Positions 52,662 to 61,624 of a stretch of DNA of 61,624 nucleotides are shown here, piece after piece. Made by a program: the position numbers and the translations under genes. The stretch spans positions 498,377-560,000 of the forward strand of contig NZ_LT904903.1 of the NCBI RefSeq assembly GCF_900199725.1, in the 5' to 3' direction. The first letter of the stretch is position 1. Each line of letters begins with the position of its first letter. The notes under the pieces are model-generated. The model had not been told where the DNA came from and searched no databases. It worked only from the letters and a program-made list of their open reading frames with translations. The DNA comes from Cytobacillus massiliigabonensis. Its GTDB lineage: Bacteria > Bacillota > Bacilli > Bacillales > Cytobacillaceae.

Positions 52662-54865
52662 TGACATCTAGGAAGGTACAGAAGGACTTTATGACTCTTA
52701 TCATGTATATTTTTGGCTTTTTACTGCTTTGGGAATGGCTTAGGCCGCTTGAACAGTTAACTGATACTTCGAATATCTGGGTATTTCTCTTATTTATTTT
52801 CATTTCCCTTTTGCTCTCGTTCACAGGGACTCCTGTTTTAATTGGCGGATTCATAAAATGGATATTTATTTTTGCTGCTTTATACTTTTTATATATCGAC
52901 AAAGCCTTTTTACAATTTGAATGGGTATCCATATTTTTTACCGATTTTTTTGAGAGCTTTCAGTCTCTTATTGCAAGAGATTGGTCTAATTTAAGCAATC
53001 TTTTCAGAAGCTTTTTGTTTTTTATTCTTCTTTGGCTCATGACATATTTGATTCAATACTGGTTAATAAATCGTAAGCAGCTATTTATATTTTTTTTCAT
53101 GACGTTGGTCTATATTACGGTGTTAGATACTTTTACATCATATGAAGCCGGATTGGCGATTGTACGAACAGTTATTTCAGGGTTTGCTGTATTAGGGATG
53201 CTAACCTTCTTCAGGCTCCTAGATAAAGAAGGAATGGCAAGGGAGACAAATCTTTCGCGAAAATGGATGGTTCCTCTAGTTACCATGATTGTTGTAAGTG
53301 TAGGTTTTGGTCTTGCAGCTCCGAAAGCAGAACCCATTTGGCCTGATCCTGTTCCATATTTAACGTCATATGGGAAAGGTAGCGGCGAAGGCACCGGGGT
53401 TCAGAGAATCGGGTATGGACTAGATGATTCTAGTCTTGGCGGACCTTTCATAGGTGATAATCAAGTTGTTTTCACTGTGGAGACTGAGTCACGTCATTAT
53501 TGGAAAGTGGAGACGAAGGATGTATATACAGGGAAAGGATGGATTACATCTGATTCAAGAGAGGTAAGACAACCTTTTTATTTTGATAAAATTCCAATAA
53601 CGTCTTTTCTTATTGGAGAAGGTGTTGAAATAGTTAAGGAATCAAGTACAGTAAATGCAATGACAAATGATTCGCATATTATTTATCCTTTGGGCTTAAG
53701 GAAAATTAATGCCGCTCCGTTTTACTCCTTTGAGTTAGAAATGGTAACTGAGAAAATTCATTCTTTAGAAGGGGATAGTCCTGCTCCAATTAAACAATAT
53801 ACACTCGATTATACAGTTCCCAGGTACAGTGTAACGGCACTAAAGGATGCTAGTTCAGATGAGAATATAGCTGGAAATGATGAATTGATCAGCAGATATA
53901 CACAGCTTCCTGAGGATTTGCCACCAAGGATCCAGGAGTTAGCTAAAGAGATTACAGATGGGAAAGATTCCTGGTTTGAGAAGGCGCGGGAGCTAGAAAG
54001 TTATTTTAGCAGATCAGGGTTTACGTATGATCAGCAAGATGTGGCTGTTCCTAGTGAAGATGAAGATTATGTGGATCAGTTTTTATTTGATACAAAACGC
54101 GGATATTGTGATAACTTTTCCACTTCGATGGTCGTAATGGCAAGGTCTATCGGAATTCCAGCAAGATGGGTGAAAGGGTATACAGAAGGTGAATACCAAG
54201 GAATAAGTGAATCAGGAAACCGGCAGTTTGAAATTACGAATAACAATGCTCACTCTTGGGTGGAGGTCTTCTTTCCGGGAATTGGATGGGTGCCGTTTGA
54301 ACCAACGCAAGGCTTTACGAATAGTGTTCAATATAATTTCGATACGGCTTCACAAAGCCTTGACCAGCAGCCAGCAATGGAGCCAGAAGAAGTGGAAAAG
54401 GAAAAGCCTGAATTAGAAGAGAATAACGAGGAAGAAGCGGCTTCTTCTGAAAGTTCTTTTGATACGTTGTTTGTTCCAATAAAAAACTTCTTTGCGGCTT
54501 ATTGGAAATGGGCTGCTATGGTTATTTTTGTTCTAGCTGTCCTTGCCTTCGTCATTTATCGAATCCGTGGCAGGTGGCTTCCGTATTATTTAACTTGGAG
54601 ATTCAAATGGACAAGAAAAGATGAAAACTTCCAAAAGGCTTATTTGCTGCTTCTAAGAGAATTAAACCGATACGGTTTGCATCGAAAAGATGGTCAAACA
54701 CTTAGAGATTATGCTGACTATGTCGATCAGTTCTTCTCAACAAGAGAAATGGGCAGGTTAACCGCTCGATATGAACAGCTAGTCTACCGGGGAAATCTCC
54801 AAAAGGGAAGCTGGAAGGAAACGAAGGAATTATGGGAAAATTTAATTAAAAAGACAATAGCTTGA
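52661..54865 (+). CDS. yebA: Transglutaminase-like membrane protein (YebA/TgpA-like)
   Basis: A 734-residue membrane protein: five or six N-terminal helices (residues 1-220), an external region, a transglutaminase-like core and a last membrane helix (about 625-645) followed by a cytoplasmic DUF4129-type tail. The catalytic cysteine is in KRGYCDNFSTSMVVMARS and the histidine in NNAHSWVEVFFPGIGWVPFEP, where the third residue region follows. The start overlaps the DUF58 stop (TAATG). It may process or crosslink envelope proteins. Confidence 0.88.
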   Translation: MTSRKVQKDFMTLIMYIFGFLLLWEWLRPLEQLTDTSNIWVFLLFIFISLLLSFTGTPVLIGGFIKWIFIFAALYFLYIDKAFLQFEWVSIFFTDFFESFQSLIARDWSNLSNLFRSFLFFILLWLMTYLIQYWLINRKQLFIFFFMTLVYITVLDTFTSYEAGLAIVRTVISGFAVLGMLTFFRLLDKEGMARETNLSRKWMVPLVTMIVVSVGFGLAAPKAEPIWPDPVPYLTSYGKGSGEGTGVQRIGYGLDDSSLGGPFIGDNQVVFTVETESRHYWKVETKDVYTGKGWITSDSREVRQPFYFDKIPITSFLIGEGVEIVKESSTVNAMTNDSHIIYPLGLRKINAAPFYSFELEMVTEKIHSLEGDSPAPIKQYTLDYTVPRYSVTALKDASSDENIAGNDELISRYTQLPEDLPPRIQELAKEITDGKDSWFEKARELESYFSRSGFTYDQQDVAVPSEDEDYVDQFLFDTKRGYCDNFSTSMVVMARSIGIPARWVKGYTEGEYQGISESGNRQFEITNNNAHSWVEVFFPGIGWVPFEPTQGFTNSVQYNFDTASQSLDQQPAMEPEEVEKEKPELEENNEEEAASSESSFDTLFVPIKNFFAAYWKWAAMVIFVLAVLAFVIYRIRGRWLPYYLTWRFKWTRKDENFQKAYLLLLRELNRYGLHRKDGQTLRDYADYVDQFFSTREMGRLTARYEQLVYRGNLQKGSWKETKELWENLIKKTIA

Positions 54866-54916
54866 CCAGAAAAATGACCTGTTGATACAATAGGTTTAAT
54901 TAAAAACTAAATGTAT

Positions 54917-55067
54917 CCTTCATATATCCTCGATAATATGGTTCGAAAGTTTCTACCAGATCACCGTAAATGATCTGACTATGAAGGCAGATGATTCTTT
55001 TTGCTATTTCTTTTTAGGAACCAGAATTCTGCCTTCGCCATAATGTGAGGGAGAATTCTGGTTTTTT
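54917..55067 (+). promoter_or_regulatory. Guanine riboswitch upstream of guaA
   Basis: Aptamer 54917-54987: P1 CCTTCATA/TATGAAGG, core ATATCCTCGATAATATGG, the loop pair of the purine class (TTCTACC) and GACTAT with the C that specifies guanine. The terminator stem CCAGAATTCT/AGAATTCTGG (55021-55030/55052-55061) has a T6 tail. GAAGGCAG (54983-54990) can pair with CTGCCTTC (55029-55036), an antiterminator that competes with both P1 and the terminator. Guanine should therefore stop transcription of guaA. Confidence 0.93.
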
Positions 55068-55162
55068 GTTTATTTAACTAGTTTTTAAGATATTTTTATG
55101 CAAAAAAGTGAACAATAAAAATATGTTTAAAAGAATTTAATTAATATAATGAGGTGAACCGT

Positions 55163-56716
55163 GTGACGGGGAAAACAGAATGGAACAATCAGGAAATGAT
55201 AATTGTATTGGATTTTGGAAGCCAGTATAATCAACTAATTACACGCAGAATTAGAGAATTTGGTGTATATAGTGAACTGCATCCACATACGATTACAGCT
55301 GAAGAAATTAAACAGTTAAATCCAAAAGGAATCATCTTTTCCGGCGGTCCGAACAGTGTATATGAAGAGGGAGCTTTTCATTGTGATGAAAAGATATTTG
55401 ACCTTGGACTCCCGATTTTTGGCATTTGCTACGGCATGCAGTTAATGACAAAGCACTTTGGCGGCAAGGTGGAAAAAGCAAAGCAGCGTGAATATGGAAA
55501 GGCGTTACTAAAGCTTGAAAATCAATCCAAGCTATTTGCGGATCTGCCTGATGAACAAACGGTTTGGATGAGCCATGGCGATTTAGTAGTAGAAGCGCCT
55601 CAAGGTTTTACGGTTGATGGAACAAACCCATCTTGTCCAATTGCAGCAATGAGTAATGAAGAAAAAGGCTTATATGCGGTACAATTCCATCCAGAGGTGC
55701 TTCATTCTGTTTATGGAAACGATATATTAAAGAATTTTGTTTTTGGCATTTGCGCTTGCAAAGGCGACTGGTCGATGGAAAACTTTATTGAAGTAGAAAT
55801 GGAAAAAATCCGTCAGACAGTTGGAAATAAAAAGGTGCTTTGTGCATTAAGCGGCGGCGTAGATTCTTCCGTTGTTGCTGTTCTTATTCATAAAGCAATC
55901 GGTGATCAGCTGACTTGTATTTTTGTTGATCATGGTCTTCTTCGCAAAGGGGAAGCTGATAGTGTAATGAAGACATTTGCTGATGGTTTCCATATGAATG
56001 TAATCAAGGTGGATGCCCAAGATCGTTTCTTGGACAAGCTTAAAGGGGTATCTGATCCGGAAAAGAAACGTAAAATCATTGGAAATGAATTTATATATGT
56101 GTTTGACGATGAAGCGACAAAGCTTGAAGGCATTGAATTTTTAGCACAAGGAACTCTTTATACAGATATTATCGAAAGTGGGACGGCAACTGCGCAGACA
56201 ATTAAGTCTCATCATAATGTTGGCGGGCTTCCTGAAGATATGCAATTCAAGTTAATTGAGCCGTTAAACACTTTGTTTAAAGATGAAGTACGTGCTCTAG
56301 GAACAGAATTAGGCATTCCAGACGAAATTGTATGGAGACAGCCATTCCCAGGCCCTGGTCTTGGAATTCGTGTATTAGGTGAAATTTCAGAGGAAAAACT
56401 TGAAATCGTTCGCGAATCAGACTATATTTTACGCGAAGAAATCAAGAAAGCAGGTCTTGACCGAGATGTTTGGCAATACTTTACTGTGCTTCCTGATATC
56501 CGAAGTGTAGGTGTCATGGGAGATACTAGAACTTATGACTATACAATCGGTATCCGTGCAGTCACATCAATTGATGGGATGACATCTGACTGGGCAAGAA
56601 TCCCATGGGATGTGCTTGAGATTATTTCAACACGGATTGTAAATGAAGTGAATCACATTAATCGTGTAGTCTATGACATTACGAGCAAGCCACCAGCAAC
56701 AATTGAGTGGGAATAA
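55163..56716 (+). CDS. guaA: GMP synthase (glutamine-hydrolysing) GuaA
   Basis: Converts XMP to GMP with ATP and glutamine. The N-terminal class I amidotransferase domain has the nucleophile in GICYGMQL and the HPEV histidine/glutamate; the ATP pyrophosphatase domain has the PP-loop SGGVDSS; the C-terminal dimerisation domain ends [11 protein letters not shown] take GTG 55163, five bases after GAGGTGA, giving 517 residues; the GTG at 55154 lies inside that site. It is controlled by the guanine riboswitch just upstream. Confidence 0.95.
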   Translation: MTGKTEWNNQEMIIVLDFGSQYNQLITRRIREFGVYSELHPHTITAEEIKQLNPKGIIFSGGPNSVYEEGAFHCDEKIFDLGLPIFGICYGMQLMTKHFGGKVEKAKQREYGKALLKLENQSKLFADLPDEQTVWMSHGDLVVEAPQGFTVDGTNPSCPIAAMSNEEKGLYAVQFHPEVLHSVYGNDILKNFVFGICACKGDWSMENFIEVEMEKIRQTVGNKKVLCALSGGVDSSVVAVLIHKAIGDQLTCIFVDHGLLRKGEADSVMKTFADGFHMNVIKVDAQDRFLDKLKGVSDPEKKRKIIGNEFIYVFDDEATKLEGIEFLAQGTLYTDIIESGTATAQTIKSHHNVGGLPEDMQFKLIEPLNTLFKDEVRALGTELGIPDEIVWRQPFPGPGLGIRVLGEISEEKLEIVRESDYILREEIKKAGLDRDVWQYFTVLPDIRSVGVMGDTRTYDYTIGIRAVTSIDGMTSDWARIPWDVLEIISTRIVNEVNHINRVVYDITSKPPATIEWE

Positions 56717-56880
56717 GAAAAGCGGAAGCGCCCTGCTTAACGACGTATGGACTGGACGGCTCCCGACTGAGATAAAGGAAACACGAAGAGCGATAGCGAA
56801 TCGATGTTGACTTATCATAGGGAGGGAACGGAAGTCCAATAGTCGTTGGGCGCAGTAGCTGGACAAAAGGAAAAGCGGAA
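56714..56880 (+). repeat. Dispersed ~150-bp intergenic repeat, copy 2
   Basis: Starts at the guaA stop codon (TAAGAAAAGCGGAAGCGCC) and shares blocks with the minus-strand copy at 3209-3361. The start motif AAAAGCGGAAGCGC recurs at about 56871-56884, so a second, truncated unit follows directly. Confidence 0.8.
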
Positions 56881-56913
56881 GCGCATATAACCGCATAAAT
56901 ACGAACAATTATT

Positions 56914-56944
56914 AAAGCGGACATGAAAATGTTCGCTTTTTTTA
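56914..56944 (+). terminator. Terminator of guaA
   Basis: AAAGCGGACAT/ATGTTCGCTTT (56914-56924/56929-56939) with loop GAAA, one G-T pair, and a T tail. Confidence 0.85.
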
Positions 56945-56997
56945 TTGACGAACTTATATATTGCTGATAGAATAAAGGAGAATTAAATATTGTCGTT

Positions 56998-57174
56998 TTA
57001 CGTCGTATAATCTGGGGAATATGGCCCAAAAGTTTCTACCAAGCTACCGTAAATGGCTTGACTACGAGGTAAGTGTAAGTTTTGCAGATCTTCTTAAATT
57101 AAGCAGATTCTGTACAATTTACATGAATCTTGTTTGTCAACGCTTCGGTACATTAAATCCGTAGCGTTTTTTTT
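56998..57174 (+). promoter_or_regulatory. Guanine riboswitch upstream of pbuG
   Basis: Aptamer 56998-57072: P1 TTACGTCGTA/TACGAGGTAA with one mismatch, core ATAATCTGGGGAATATGG, TTCTACC, and GACTAC with the guanine-specifying C. A terminator AACGCT/AGCGTT (57139-57144/57163-57168) with an inner GG/CC stem and eight T lies downstream. It should shut off the purine permease when guanine is plentiful. Confidence 0.92.
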
Positions 57175-57348
57175 ATTGTTTCCTTTTGGTGGCTGCTGAA
57201 GCATAGGAAAGGTAGCTATTCTTCAAAATATTTTTGGAAAATTCTCTATTTTTAGTGAATTAAACGGCTATTCATTTAAGTTCTGCAATATATATATTAT
57301 TGAATGTAATTTTAAAGAAAATAAACAGACTTAATAGGGGGAGTAATA

Positions 57349-58677
57349 GTGAGAAAGTATTTCCAGTTTGACGAGCTTGGAACAAATTATCGACGCGAGA
57401 TAATGGGAGGACTTACAACATTTCTAGCAATGGCATATATTCTAGTTGTAAACCCGATCACATTAACTTTGCAAGATGTCCCGGACTTGCCTGATGCACT
57501 GAGAATGGATTATGGTGCGGTATTTGTTGCAACAGCATTATCCGCAGCGATTGGTTCAATTATCATGGGCTTAGTTGCCAGATACCCGCTCAGTCTCGCG
57601 CCGGGCTTAGGTTTAAATGCCTTTTTTGCCTACTCGGTGATTTTAGGAAGCGGAATTCCGTGGCAGCATGCACTTGGTGCCGTATTTATTTCTAGTATCT
57701 TCTTCTTAATTTTAACGTTAACAGGTCTTCGCGAAAAATTAATTAATGCTATTCCAATTGAGCTTAAGTATGCAGTTGGTGCAGGAATTGGCTTGTTTAT
57801 TACCTTTATTGGTCTGCAAAGTGCTGGGATTATCGTAAATAATGATGCAACTCTAGTTGGAATAGGGGACTTATCAAACCCTAATACATTGCTTTCGATT
57901 TTTGGTATTTTAGTTACTGTTATATTAATGACTAAGGGAGTAAAGGGCGGCGTTTTTTATGGGATGGTCATTACGATCATTGTTGGAATGATTTTCACCC
58001 TAATAGACGTACCTACTAAAGTAGTAGATAGTGTGCCAAGCATCGCTCCTACCTTTGGTGCAGTATTCTCTTCGTTTGGTGATAGTTCTTTTTATACAGC
58101 GACGATGCTTGGAATTATATTAACTTTCTTGTTCGTAGATTTCTTTGACAATGCTGGTACACTGGTAGCAGTTGCGAACCAAGCTGGATTTGTGAAAGAC
58201 AATAAGCTTCCTCGCGCGGGTAAAGCGTTATTGTCTGATTCGATTGCTTCTGTCTCTGGTTCTGTTCTTGGTACATCTACCGTTACGTCTTTTGTTGAAT
58301 CATCTGCTGGTGTTGCAGCCGGTGCGAGAACTGGATTTGCTTCTTTAGTAACAGCTGGATGTTTCCTTTTATCACTTTTCTTCTTTCCGTTATTAGAGGT
58401 TGTTACGTCAGCAGTAACTGCTCCCGCTTTAATTATTGTCGGGGTGTTGATGGTATCTTCTCTTGGGAAAATTGATTGGACGAAATTTGAAATTGCGGTT
58501 CCATCTTTTTTAACAATGGTTACAATGCCGCTTTCATATAGTATTGCAACGGGTATAGCGGTTGGGTTTATTTTCTATCCAATTACAATGATTGTGAAAG
58601 GGAAAGCAAAGGAAATTCACCCAATTATGTATTTCTTCTTTTTCATCTTCCTTCTATATTTTATTTTCTTGCAATAA
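57349..58677 (+). CDS. pbuG: Hypoxanthine/guanine permease, PbuG-like
   Basis: NCS2/AzgA-type purine permease of 442 residues with about twelve to fourteen hydrophobic segments. ENYRREIMGGLTTFLAMAYI-like N terminus, PLSLAPGLGLNAFFAY and FFDNAGTLVAVANQAG are landmarks of the AzgA branch that imports hypoxanthine and guanine. It starts at GTG 57349 after GGGGGAG. The guanine riboswitch upstream and the guaA neighbour support the substrate. Confidence 0.93.
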   Translation: MRKYFQFDELGTNYRREIMGGLTTFLAMAYILVVNPITLTLQDVPDLPDALRMDYGAVFVATALSAAIGSIIMGLVARYPLSLAPGLGLNAFFAYSVILGSGIPWQHALGAVFISSIFFLILTLTGLREKLINAIPIELKYAVGAGIGLFITFIGLQSAGIIVNNDATLVGIGDLSNPNTLLSIFGILVTVILMTKGVKGGVFYGMVITIIVGMIFTLIDVPTKVVDSVPSIAPTFGAVFSSFGDSSFYTATMLGIILTFLFVDFFDNAGTLVAVANQAGFVKDNKLPRAGKALLSDSIASVSGSVLGTSTVTSFVESSAGVAAGARTGFASLVTAGCFLLSLFFFPLLEVVTSAVTAPALIIVGVLMVSSLGKIDWTKFEIAVPSFLTMVTMPLSYSIATGIAVGFIFYPITMIVKGKAKEIHPIMYFFFFIFLLYFIFLQ

Positions 58678-58682
58678 TACGA

Positions 58683-58720
58683 AAAACGGAGATCCAAGAT
58701 GAAGGATTTCCGTTTTATAT
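58683..58720 (+). terminator. Terminator of pbuG
   Basis: AAAACGGA-ATCC/GGAT-TCCGTTTT (58683-58695/58104-type partner at 58704-58716) with one bulge on each side. Confidence 0.75.
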
Positions 58721-58873
58721 ATATTCATGCATAAGGTGAAAGTAAATGATTAGGAGACTTTTGGGTAAGATACCTATAAAGTCTTCTTTTATTTCTTTTG
58801 ACTTATGCTTTTTTATTTAGACGAATTATTGTTCGGATGTTATGTGTATGTTTATTTTTAGGGAGGTTTGAGT

Positions 58874-60937
58874 ATGTTTAAAAAAGCTTTTGGTGTACTA
58901 CAAAAGGTGGGCAAAGCATTGATGCTGCCTGTAGCACTTTTACCAGCGGCGGGAATTCTGCTTGCATTAGGTGCTGCGCTGAAAAATCCGGCATTGCTTG
59001 ATATAGCCCCCTTTTTAGATAATAACAGTGTGAAAATGGTTGCTTCTATCATGCAGAATGCTGGAGATATTGTCTTCGGAAATCTGCCTGTTCTGTTCGC
59101 GGTAGGTGTAGCAGTTGGATTGGCGGGAGGCGATGGTGTAGCAGGGCTTGCTGCTATAATTGGCTATTTAATTATGAATGTAACGATGGGAACTGCAGCG
59201 GGCATTACTGCAGAGGATGTGAATGGACTTAACTATGCGAATGTCTTAGGGGTTCCTACTCTTCAAACAGGCGTGTTTGGAGGGATTATTGTGGGGATTA
59301 TTGCAGCAGCTCTATATAATAGATTTTATGAAATTGAATTGCCTTCTTACTTAGGCTTTTTTGCTGGGAAAAGATTTGTTCCAATTATCACTGCAGGTAC
59401 AGCGGTCCTTCTAGGATTAGTAATGCTTATTATTTGGCCGCCAATTCAAACTGCTCTGAATGCTTTTTCTCAAAATATGGTACATGCTAATTTAACTTTA
59501 TCAGCATTTATTTTTGGGGTCATTGAACGTTCACTCATTCCATTTGGTCTGCATCATATTTTCTACTCGCCGTTTTGGTATGAATTTGGGGAATATGTTA
59601 CAAAAGCAGGTGAAGTAGTACGCGGAGACCAAAAAATATTTATGAAACAAATTACTGATAATGTTCAAAACTTAACAGCAGGTACATTTATGACAGGGAA
59701 GTTCCCATTCATGATGTTTGGTTTGCCGGCTGCTGCATTAGCTATATATCATGAAGCTCGTCCAGAAAAGAAAGTGGTTGTTGGCGGACTTATGGCTTCA
59801 GCGGCACTAACCTCCTTCTTAACTGGGATCACAGAGCCGCTTGAATTCTCTTTCCTTTTTGTTGCTCCAGTCTTATTTGGTATACATGCGATTTTTGCAG
59901 GCCTATCATTTATGACGATGCACTTATTAAATGTGAAAATTGGCATGACCTTTTCTGGCGGACTAATCGACTATATATTATTTGGTTTAATTAATCCGCA
60001 GACAAATGCATGGATTGTTATCCCAGTTGGATTGGTATTTGCTGTTATTTATTACTTTGGTTTCCGCTTTGCCATTCGGAAGTTTGATCTGAAAACACCT
60101 GGGCGGGAAGATTTAGAGGAGGAAGAAGAGGCTGCGGATACTGGCAAAGGTGGAGATTTGCCATATGAAGTTTTAGAGGCGATGGGCGGAAAAGACAATA
60201 TAACAAATCTTGATGCATGTATAACACGTCTTCGGGTATCGGTAAATGATATTAATCATGTAGATAAAAACCGCCTAAAAAAGCTTGGTGCAGCTGGGGT
60301 GCTTGAGGTAGGAAATAATATACAAGCAATTTTTGGACCGAGATCTGAAACGATTAAAGGACAAATGAAAGATATTATGAATGGAAAAAGACCACGTGCA
60401 GCTGTTAAAGCCCCTGAGGATGGTGTGAAGCAGCAAATTGAAGAAGTAAATCCAGAGGCACTTCAAACGGAAGGGGAAAACGACATATTTATTTCTCCTA
60501 TTAAAGGTGAAGTGATGCCGATTGCGGAAGTACCTGATGCAGTTTTTTCTGAGAAAATGATGGGTGATGGTTTTGCAATTCTTCCATCTGAAGGAATAGT
60601 GGTATCTCCAGTTGACGGAAAAATAATAAATCTTTTTCCAACCAAACATGCAATAGGAATTCTTTCTGATTCTGGCAGGGAGATTTTGATTCATTTTGGG
60701 ATTGATACTGTGAAATTAAAAGGAGAAGGTTTTAAACTAAATGTAGAAGAAAATGACCATGTAAATGCGGGGCAGCCGTTATTAAGTGTAGATCTTGATT
60801 TCGTTAAAAAACATGCACCTTCAATTATTACACCGATTGTGTTTACTAATTTAAAAGAAGGAGAAGCAGTTATTATTAAAAAGGCTGGTATGGTTGAATT
60901 AAAGGAGAAAGAAATTATTTCAATTTCTTTGCCGTAG
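58874..60937 (+). CDS. ptsG: PTS glucose-specific EIICBA component
   Basis: Single-chain phosphotransferase permease of 687 residues that imports and phosphorylates glucose. The membrane EIIC domain fills residues ~1-400 ([28 protein letters not shown]), EIIB follows with its phospho-cysteine in [11 protein letters not shown], and EIIA ends the chain with its phospho-histidine in [14 protein letters not shown] 58874 lies eight bases after GGGAGG. No GlcT gene or RAT/terminator leader is seen upstream, unlike B. subtilis. The substrate could be another hexose of the glucose group. Confidence 0.9.
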   Translation: MFKKAFGVLQKVGKALMLPVALLPAAGILLALGAALKNPALLDIAPFLDNNSVKMVASIMQNAGDIVFGNLPVLFAVGVAVGLAGGDGVAGLAAIIGYLIMNVTMGTAAGITAEDVNGLNYANVLGVPTLQTGVFGGIIVGIIAAALYNRFYEIELPSYLGFFAGKRFVPIITAGTAVLLGLVMLIIWPPIQTALNAFSQNMVHANLTLSAFIFGVIERSLIPFGLHHIFYSPFWYEFGEYVTKAGEVVRGDQKIFMKQITDNVQNLTAGTFMTGKFPFMMFGLPAAALAIYHEARPEKKVVVGGLMASAALTSFLTGITEPLEFSFLFVAPVLFGIHAIFAGLSFMTMHLLNVKIGMTFSGGLIDYILFGLINPQTNAWIVIPVGLVFAVIYYFGFRFAIRKFDLKTPGREDLEEEEEAADTGKGGDLPYEVLEAMGGKDNITNLDACITRLRVSVNDINHVDKNRLKKLGAAGVLEVGNNIQAIFGPRSETIKGQMKDIMNGKRPRAAVKAPEDGVKQQIEEVNPEALQTEGENDIFISPIKGEVMPIAEVPDAVFSEKMMGDGFAILPSEGIVVSPVDGKIINLFPTKHAIGILSDSGREILIHFGIDTVKLKGEGFKLNVEENDHVNAGQPLLSVDLDFVKKHAPSIITPIVFTNLKEGEAVIIKKAGMVELKEKEIISISLP

Positions 60938-60973
60938 TCATAAGCAGTCTTCAATGGAACAATTATGAAATGA

Positions 60974-61012
60974 GAAACCAGTCGCGCCAATGATGACTGG
61001 TTTCTTTTTTTA
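60974..61012 (+). terminator. Terminator of ptsG
   Basis: GAAACCAGTC/GACTGGTTTC (60974-60983/60995-61004) with an 11-base loop and a T tract. Confidence 0.85.
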
Positions 61013-61089
61013 GATTGTTATCAATATCCATTAAAATGAGGCGGGGAGTTAATGGCTTATGTAATTAGAAATTAATTTTAAAATTATAG

Positions 61090-61119
61090 TTGACCAAATA
61101 AGTATTAAGGTGATATTAT
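61090..61119 (+). promoter_or_regulatory. rRNA operon promoter P1
   Basis: TTGACC (61090-61095), 18 bases, TATTAT (61114-61119), about 210 bases before the 16S gene. Tandem promoters are normal for Bacillus rrn operons. Confidence 0.65.
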
Positions 61120-61171
61120 ATAAAAACGGTCGCTGACAACGTTATAAAAATAGTTAAATTAAAAATAATTG

Positions 61172-61200
61172 TTGACGCCGTATTTGATAAATGATATATT
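61172..61200 (+). promoter_or_regulatory. rRNA operon promoter P2
   Basis: TTGACG (61172-61177), 17 bases, TATATT (61195-61200). Strong vegetative promoter in an A/T-rich setting. Confidence 0.8.
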
Positions 61201-61238
61201 AATAAAGTCGCTTTTGAGCGAAGGTGTTAATTTGATAT

Positions 61239-61256
61239 TGCTCTTTGAAAACTGAA
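61239..61256 (+). promoter_or_regulatory. rRNA leader boxA-like antitermination element
   Basis: TGCTCTTTGAAAACTGAA is the standard leader element of Bacillus rRNA operons, bound by Nus factors. Confidence 0.75.
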
Positions 61257-61327
61257 CGAACAAGAACGTCAACATTTATTATTTTTGTCTTTTTAAAAAA
61301 GACATTTATGAGCTAATCAACTCACAA

Positions 61328-61624
<297 letters not shown>

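Noticed and set aside
58721..58873. RAT/GlcT antiterminator leader before ptsG
   Set aside because: The interval has no RAT-like dyad and no overlapping terminator, so GlcT control is not supported here.

Overview
The window comes from a low-GC Gram-positive bacterium of the Bacillaceae. The first 36 bases are the 3' half of a Bacillus-type tRNA-Asp and the last ~300 bases are the 5' end of a Bacillus-type 16S rRNA gene. The gene order tsaE-tsaB-rimI-tsaD / ydiF / moaC / rex / ydiK-ydiL / groES-groEL and, at the far end, moxR-DUF58-transglutaminase-guaA-pbuG follows the B. subtilis backbone, but thiL and tatAy-tatCy are absent from their usual places. I do not assign a species.

Layout. 1-10 kb: conserved core (t6A tRNA modification genes, ABC-F protein, moaC, rex, CAAX-like protease, CIRCE-controlled groESL), with a DnaA-box cluster between tsaD and ydiF. 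10-24 kb: stress and drug-response modules, each with its own regulator and visible control sites: TetR plus a DrrAB-type exporter, a BceRS-BceAB-like peptide antibiotic module with a BceR box, PadR plus DUF2812, TetR plus a DHA2 exporter, MerR and AraC regulators. 24-32 kb: an SDR, an ABC-F gene behind a leader with three terminators, MarR plus an MFS exporter, several gene remnants and an orphan lipoprotein binding protein.

32-46 kb is the accessory island and the most interesting part. Three paralogous secreted proteins (35593, 38274, 43568) share a ~300-bp upstream region, one promoter, a Sec signal peptide and a ~110-residue WWD-rich N-terminal region, then switch abruptly to different C-terminal toxin domains: a YwqJ-type deaminase in one and two Ntox30-like tips in the others. 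Each is followed by its own immunity gene. Between and before them lie orphan, truncated or frameshifted immunity genes, a detached toxin-tip fragment, an IS110 remnant, an IS3 element without target duplication, and four near-identical terminators. The deaminase toxin is followed by a YwqK-type antitoxin and by endonuclease V (nfi), as in the B. subtilis ywqJ-ywqK-ywqL locus; a decayed second antitoxin plus an nfi fragment lies just upstream. The island reads as a Sec-exported polymorphic toxin array undergoing tip replacement, distinct from the usual LXG/type VII form. An ECF sigma/anti-sigma pair sits at its left side.

46-61.6 kb: two tandem VWA-domain lipoproteins, a DUF4064-type membrane protein, then MoxR-DUF58-transglutaminase, guaA and a purine permease, each of the last two behind its own guanine riboswitch, ptsG, and the promoters and leader of an rRNA operon. 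Several dispersed repeats (a ~150-bp element that starts exactly at stop codons, and a terminator-linked TGCTAACAT element) are scattered over the backbone.
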